A DNA stretch of 64,000 nucleotides from Uranotaenia lowii (lineage: Eukaryota; Arthropoda; Insecta; Diptera; Culicidae). The notes under the pieces are model-generated. The model searched no databases and was not told the DNA's origin. It saw only the letters and a list, made by a program, of their open reading frames with translations. Shown piece after piece: positions 57,698 to 64,000 of this stretch. Positions within the stretch are counted from its first letter, which is position 1, and each line of letters begins with the position of its first letter. Position numbers and translations under genes: made by a program. Where the stretch lies: positions 25,123,011 to 25,187,010 of the forward strand of contig NC_073691.1 of the NCBI RefSeq assembly GCF_029784155.1, written 5' to 3'.

Positions 57698-60285
57698 CTA
57701 GCTGACCCGTTGTGCTTTGCTACACCTTCCGGAAATAAATGTAATTTATACAAAATTATTCAAATTTACATTTTAGAGAGCATTTTTTTAAATCAAACCT
57801 CATCATACTTCAGAACCAACAACTTTGAAATGAGAGCTGCAGCTGCAGTTCTGAATTGCAAATCAAAGATGGTATATATTATTTACTGAAACTTGATCTC
57901 TAAACTCATTTTTCAAGAACTGAAATTTGTACTCTGTACCCAAAAAAACGTTTTTAAATATGGTCCCTTCTTTGAAAAGCTCTTTATCTTAAATTTACAT
58001 GGGAGCTCCCCCATCTTTTCCAATTTTGTCCCCCACTGCTTGAAGAAGGTAGGAAAATTTAACCGGCTCGAGTTTACATAAATTAAAAATTGAAAGAAAA
58101 AGATTCGAATATTGGAATTTATTGCAAATTGTACTTTATGGAGATAGAATTTTTAAAACCGATGAATAGCGTGAATCGAGACAGTTTTTTGAGTATATTC
58201 ATAATATTCTGTATTATGAGCACTTCCAGCTCCTGATAAGCTTTAGATGGGGTATTTTTTGGAGTTGAAAAAATAAGCTATAGAAATTTGAAAAAAAACG
58301 ATGAAAAGGATTTTTGATAACCATTTTCAAACAGCTTTTTCACCATCCTCGCCTACGAAGCAGTTTGAATATCTATCGTTTTTGCGCCAAAATTATGTTA
58401 AAAAAATGTTTCGCCATATTCCAAACTCGTGGACTTGAGACATTATAGCTTGAAGTTTTCCCAAACAACACTTATCATGGTAATAAAAAATATATTAAAT
58501 TTGTTATGTTTCAAATACAGTGCGAATTTCTGTTTTTTTTTTTAATAAATTTACTACGGCAAAAAATATAAATAATTAAAAAAATATCAGTTTCATCACT
58601 AAATAAGTTCTCAGCGTTTTTTTTATTTTCTTTTTTAAAGTCAAATATTTAAAAATGTTGAAAAAATCAAATTCCTAAGTTTACATTTGTCCTCCCGTAT
58701 ATTGGGGCAAGTGTCAATGCAAAGCTTACTTACAGATGCGTCAGAGTAATGGCTTTGTATTCGTATTCCTGTTTTTTGTTCTATCAAGTTTCACAGATAT
58801 ATCTGCAGTATTCCTGCAGTATTAATTTATGTTTTACTCCACTTTTAACGAATGCCGTTCAAAGGGAATGACAAAGGTCATTTACAAAGACATTAAAGAA
58901 TTTTCAATATCAGCTTCAGTGTCAACATTCAGAATACTCCTTCTGGTCTTCCCAACATATTGAATCATTTTGAAGATGAATTTCTTCAAAGTTCAACGTT
59001 TGCCCATGGCCCACCGTGTAAGTTGACAGGAGGGAATATTGTTTTTAACACTTTAAGGGTATACTAAAAATTTCTCATAAAAACTTTGCGTTCAGTTAAA
59101 CATCAGTTCTAAAGTCTCGCTTTTCAAAAACGAAGCGAATCAAAAGTCTCTTTTATGCAGCCATGTAACACAAAATCACATTTCATGTTAAGTACGTACT
59201 TGAATTGGTATGTAATAAAAAAAGTACGATGGTTTGTTCAGAATTATTTAAAAATAAAAGCTCCCAGTTTCATTTTTAAACTCGTTTCAGTTGTGTTTTC
59301 GGCCCGAAGTAACAATTTCTAGAAGAAAACATAATTTTCATTTTTTTTTTACAGAAAAAGTTGAACGTTTGAACATGTTCTAATGTTCCTTGAATGAAAA
59401 GTCGAATGCTACCTACATTAACACGAACTAAATATGAAAGTATTTTTGCGAAACTTTCAATTGGTTATGATTCGATTGATAAAATACCAATCCGTGTCAC
59501 ATCTAGGCGTCATTAAATTCCACGTGCAATTAAGCAAGAAAAAAACACATCTAGGTTGCATATCGCTGGCATATCGCCCCCACGTGCATAAGAAACATAT
59601 GTAGGTACTTGGTTGAGAAACAGGCGCCTGATTGTTAAATTTTCCAGCGATCAATAAACAGTATGCTTTAGACTTGCGACGACGTTTGCTTGACCATAGA
59701 GACGAAAAACAAACCCCTCAAATAAAAGACAATCTCTAAAAATGGATGCCATGACTTTTCAAATTCAGATTTTGGCCAAAAAAATGTATATGTTTTATTC
59801 GATAGACAAAATGTCAATCTGGGTCTCATCTAGGCGTCATTTATAACCATGTGCTGTACAAATGAGCTAGGAATCAAGTAGAAAAAAAACACATCAAGGC
59901 TTCATATCGCCACCCCTTGCATAGAAAATATGCTTGGTTGAGAAATACGCGCCAAAATATTCCCACTGATCAGTATGCTATGCCTGGGTTACTATCCTTT
60001 TGCGACGTTGGCTCGACGCCTCGACCTTGGAGACGAAAAACAAACCGCCCAAATGAAGAAAAAATCTCGAGAAAATGGATGTCATGACTTTTATTTGTTC
60101 CAAAAAACTACAAACTTTGTATGGAAGCCCCCCCTCCCTTAAGTCGGATGGAGTTTTGACTATTACAGAAACCATCCCCGGCCTAAAAAACCCTCAGATG
60201 CCAATTTTGACGATGATCGGTTCAGTAGTTTTCGAGTCTATAGGGAACAGACAGACAGACAAACATTCATTTTTATATATATAGA
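57698..60285 (-). mobile_element. Helitron H4, non-autonomous, directly abutting H3
   Basis: The 3' end (GGTGTAGCAAAGCACAACGG, then GTCAGCTAG) at 57,698 adjoins the 5' TC of H3. The 5' end is TCTATATATATAAAAATGAA at 60,285. It shares most of its sequence with H3 and, more distantly, H2. It contains two diverged copies of a ~250-bp module (near 59,505-59,755 and 59,830-60,095). It has no coding capacity. Confidence 0.8.
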
Positions 60286-60472
60286 TTAATGAACACTTCA
60301 TTAACTTATTTTATTTTTGCATTTATATATCTCTCTTTTATTTTTAGATTTAAAAGTAAGGGACTCTCTCGATCTAAACACGGCTGGATTTTGGCGCAAG
60401 TGCCAATAAAATTTTAAGAAACAACCGATAGTGGTTGGTTCAGCGTTTCATTTGCGGCAAAGCAGTCCAATA
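60286..60472. other. Spacer between Helitrons H4 and H5
   Basis: This is 187 bp of noncoding DNA between the 5' ends of two oppositely oriented Helitrons. Confidence 0.6.
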
Positions 60473-60496
60473 TCTATATATATAAAAATGAATTCC

Positions 60497-60527
<31 letters not shown>

Positions 60528-62581
60528 TCCCTATAGACTCGAAAACTACTGAACCGATTTGCGTGAAACTTGGCAGGTGGGGGTGTTGGGGGCAGGGGAA
60601 GGTTCCTATTATGGTTTGAGACCCTTCCCTCTCTCATGAAGGGGGGAGGGGGCCTTTTATATAAAAGTAATAGGTCTTCATAATTCGAGAACTGATCAAG
60701 CAAATCAAGTAAAACTTGGCATGGGAGGGTATTTGGGTACGAGGAATGTTTCAAAGAATATTTGGTACCCCTCCCTCCTTCAAGTGAGGAGATATGAAGG
60801 AGAGAGGGGGTCTTCCTTACAATTTTTAACATAACTGGAGAACTAATCAAGCTAATGGAACCAAATTTGGCATGGGAGGGTAGGGGAATACGAGGAATGG
60901 TTCTATGATTATTTCAGACCCCTCCCTCCTTTCAGTGAAGAAACAGGAAGGAAGAAAGGGGCTTTCATACCTTTTTAATTGCATAACTTGGAAACTATTC
61001 GATCAAATGAAACCAAATTTGGCTTGGAAGTTTATTTGGGTACGATAAATAGTTCTTTGAATACTCTTCCCACCTTCCAGTGACGAGATAAAAAGGGGGG
61101 GGGGGGGGGTTCCATTACAATTTTCAGCATAATTGAATAGCTAATCAAGCAAATGGAACCAAATTTGGTGTGGGAAGGTATTTGATTACGAGAAATGTTT
61201 CTATGATATTTTGAGAACCTTCCGTTCTTCAAGTTTTAAAATCTTAAGGGAAGAGGGTGCTTTCATACACTTTTTACATCACTCGGGAACTTACCCATCA
61301 AATCAAAATGAAATTTAGTTTATAAGGGTATTTGAGCACATGGAAAGCTTTTGTGAATATTTGGTACTACTGCCTTCTTCCAGTTGCGTGATAAGGAGGA
61401 GAGAGGGGGCTCCTTTACAGTTTTTCGCATAACTTGAGCAAATGAAAACAACTTTGGCATGGGAAAGCATCTGGATACGTAAGAAGGTAATTAGCTTATT
61501 TGAGACTTCTTTCTCCTTCAATTGGGGATACAGTTAGAGAAGACGGGAGTTCATATACGATTATGTTGCATAAACCAAGCACTTATCTAAAAAATGGAAC
61601 CAAATATGACATTGGAACAATCTAACAATCGAGCAAATGGATCAGAATTAGACATGAGAATGTATTTGAATACACGAAATGTTTGATCTTGATCCCCTCC
61701 TTCCAGGTAGGGAAGGTAGGCAGCAAGAGGGGCTCCGATACAAATTTTATGGCACAACTCGACAACTAATAAAGCAAACGAAACAAAATTTTGCATGGGA
61801 GGGTAGTCGAGTACAAGAAATGTTTTTTCGGTGATTTAGCACCCTCCTCTCCATTCAGTGGAACGATATAACGGAAAGAGGGTCACTCATACATTTTTTT
61901 TTTTTAAATATTATAACTAATCGAGTAAATGGAACCAAATTTGCATGGAAACATATTTGTGACCGGGTAATGTTGTTTCGATGGTTTGAGACTCCCTTCT
62001 CCTGCCAGAGGGGAGATGTAAAGTAGGGAGAGGGTCACCCATTTTTTTAGTAGCTCGAGAGCTTATCGAGAATGACGCCATATATGAGATGAAATCGTAT
62101 TTGTATACAAGAAGTGTTTTTCTAATGTTATGAGACCCCATTCCTTCCATTAGGGTTAAAGAAATGATGGAGGAAGTCACTCTCACAATTTGTATAATAA
62201 TTCGAGAACGAATAGGTAAAATAAGTGTCTCGTGATGTTATTTTGTTACAAAAAACTTTTCTAGGATAGTTTGAGACCCGCTCTACAAATAAAGAGACAG
62301 CGAAGATTCCATACATAAAAAAATTTGGCATAAGCTATAAATTTATGAGGCAAAGAAATCCAGAGTCATAAAAAGGATTGAAACACGGATTCAAAAAAAA
62401 AAAAATTAAATAAGATTAAAAAAAAAAAGTTGCAATTTTATTATGAAAAAAAAAAAAAACATTTTTATGATATTGAAATTGAATTTAGAACTTTGTGCAA
62501 ATAAATGAAAAGTTAAATAACTAGGGACCACAAATTTCAATAACTTTTGGAAGGTGTAGCAAAGCACACCGGGTCAGCTAG
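60473..62581 (+). mobile_element. Helitron H5, non-autonomous, with internal tandem repeats
   Basis: Starts TCTATATATATAAAAATGAA after A (60,472), followed by (TGTC)n and CCCTATAGACTCGAAAACTA, shared with H4. Ends with the hairpin GGTGTAGCAAAGCACACC and GGGTCAGCTAG at 62,581, followed by T. This is the clearest Helitron boundary pair in the window. It encodes no protein; nearly all the interior is the repeat array. Confidence 0.85.
60540..62250 (+). repeat. About 12 tandem units of ~145-150 bp inside Helitron H5
   Basis: Units are marked by CAAATTTGGCATGGGAGGGT-like text near 60,570, 60,714, 60,865, 61,016, 61,165, 61,314, 61,450, 61,606, 61,790, 61,938 and 62,084, each followed by GAGACCCCTCCCTCCTTC-like and GGAGAGAGGGGG-like segments. 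Divergence rises towards the 3' end. Units are related to those in H1. Confidence 0.8.
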
Positions 62582-62611
62582 TATTCTTATAAATGAGGTT
62601 GGATAAATTTT

Positions 62612-62740
62612 GGTCACAGAATCTGTGTCACAGAACACAAAAATTTGAATTTTTCCAAAGATTTCAATTTTTTTCAAATATTTTTGTATACTTTTCCAAA
62701 CTCATAGAAAACTATGCTCATATTGACTAAGGATTTACGA
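62612..62740. mobile_element. Fragment of the CACAGAA MITE family
   Basis: CACAGAATCTGTGTCACAGA followed by ACACA and T-rich sequence closely matches 5,571-5,620 inside the MITE at 5,507. No terminal repeats remain. Confidence 0.6.
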
Positions 62741-62769
62741 TTCAAATTCTTGAAATTGTAATGAAATTT

Positions 62770-64000
62770 TTGATCCTGTCAGTTCTGTCAATTTTTTGAA
62801 CATATCGCTTTGTCCAATTCGTTACTTTATTTCTAAATTGGTCAACTTTTTAAAATTTCCAGTTTACTCATTTTCTTTAAATTTTGTCGTTTGTGTAAGT
62901 TTGCCAACTTTGAAATTTTGTCAATTTGGTCATTTAAGTCAATTTGATCGGTTTTGTCGTTTTACATATTATTGTCGTTTTGGTAATTTTTGCTATTTTT
63001 TTATTCATTTATGAAATTTTTGTCATTTTTGTCACTTTTATCTTTTTTGTCATTTTTATCGGTTCAATCATTTTTGTTATTTTTGTCAATTTTGTAATTT
63101 TTGTCATTTTTGCCATTTTTTTTAAAAATTTTTTTGTCTTTTTGTTTTAATTTTGTCATTTTTGTCCTTTTTGTCATTTCGGTAATTTAAGTCATTTTTG
63201 TTATTTTTGTCATTTTTTGGGTTTTTTTGTATAATTTATGTCATTTCAGTTATATTTGCTTTTTTGGTAACTTAGGTAATTTTGCTAAATTTTGACTTTT
63301 TTTGTTATTTTTGTCATTGCTGTCATTTTTGTCATTTTTTGTCATTTTTATCATTTATGTCATTTTTGTTATTGCTGTCATTTTTGCCATTTTCGTAATT
63401 TTTATCATTTTTGTCAATTTTGGTCATTTTTGTTATTTTTGTCATTTTTGTCATTTGTGTCATTTTTGTCATTTTTGTCATGCTCGTCATTTTCGCCATT
63501 TTTGTCATTTTTGTAATTTTTGTCGTTTTTGTCACTTTTGTCATTTTTGTCATGCTTGTCATTTTTGCCATTTTCGTCATTTTTATCATTTTTGTCAATT
63601 TTGGTCATTTTTGTTATTTTTGTCATTTTTGTCATTTTTGTCATTTTTGTCATTTGTGTCATTTTTGGCATTTTTGTCATGCTTGTCATTTTTGCCATTT
63701 TTTGTCATTTTTGTCATTTTTGTCAATCTTGGTCATTTTTGTCATTTTTGTCATTTTTGTCATTTTTGTTATTTTGGCATTGCTGTCATTTTTGTCATTT
63801 TTATCATTTTTGTCATTTTTGTAATTTTTGTCGTTTTTGTCATTTTTGTCATTTTTGTGAATATAATCATTTTTGCCATTTTTGTCATTTTTGTCATTTT
63901 TGTCATTTTTGTCATTTTTGTCATTTTTGTCATTTTTGTCATTTTTGTCATTTTTGTCATTTTTGTGATATACGTCATTTTTGTAAATTTTGTCATTTTT
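62770..64000. repeat. 9-bp minisatellite, second locus (TTTTTGTCA), runs off the window
   Basis: Degenerate at first, the array becomes nearly perfect CATTTTTGT repeats at 63,440-64,000. Higher-order repetition is visible, for example GTCATGCTCGTCATTTTCGC and GTCATGCTTGTCATTTTTGC at about 63,477, 63,548 and 63,676. ORFs on both strands here are repeat artefacts. The edge of the array lies beyond the window. Confidence 0.92.

Noticed and set aside
63332..63996. MTKMTK and FVIFVIF repeat proteins on both strands
   Set aside because: Translation of the second minisatellite; both strands are open at once, which a real gene would not require.
62900..64000. CRISPR-like array
   Set aside because: The units are 9 bp with no spacers, the context is eukaryotic, and no cas genes are present.

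Overview
The window looks like repeat-dense, AT-rich intergenic or intronic DNA from an insect, most likely a mosquito. No prokaryotic features are visible. The signs are nuclear splice signals, first-coding-exon-like ORFs with A-rich start contexts, non-LTR retrotransposons of the RTE and L1/Tx1 types, Helitrons, several foldback MITEs and long simple-sequence tracts. The mosquito assignment is inference; insect is the safer statement. A run of exactly 500 Ns (37,815-38,314) is an assembly gap.

Host coding content is very small. The best supported exon is on the minus strand: a 5' UTR behind a good splice acceptor (11,651), a start codon at 11,057 and a Q/H/P-rich 180-residue coding part ending at a donor (10,518). 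A second probable first coding exon is on the plus strand at 37,513-37,719, just before the gap. A third, weaker candidate is a 35-codon minus-strand exon at 51,531-51,636. I could not name any of the three proteins.

Layout: 1-960 is unremarkable. 961-3,690 carries some 25 scattered copies of a GATTGAGACTTC motif, including three tandem units of about 265-296 bp, interrupted by a short LINE 3' end. 5,507-5,883 is a MITE. 5,990-9,235 is an extreme T-rich tract. 10,500-11,660 is the host exon. 13,540-26,830 is a nested mosaic: a degenerate repeat tract hosts two head-to-tail Helitrons, and the first of these contains an RTE element with one in-frame stop and a two-ORF L1/Tx1 element with both ORFs open. 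26,840-31,120 is a run of MITEs and inverted repeats. 41,040-44,130 is a 9-bp minisatellite whose orientation flips at about 41,398. 46,889-49,713 is a 2.8-kb hAT-like element that has captured a LINE fragment. 54,656-62,581 holds three more Helitrons, one carrying a palindromic Tc1-type MITE with another MITE at its centre. 62,770 to the window end is a second locus of the same 9-bp minisatellite.

The functional content is therefore mostly mobile-element biology: copy-and-paste LINEs, rolling-circle Helitrons and non-autonomous DNA elements nested in a readable order. I see no operon-like or defence-like gene system. The most informative structures are the paralogous empty site that proves one MITE insertion, the tandem Helitron junctions, and the intact L1/Tx1 ORFs.
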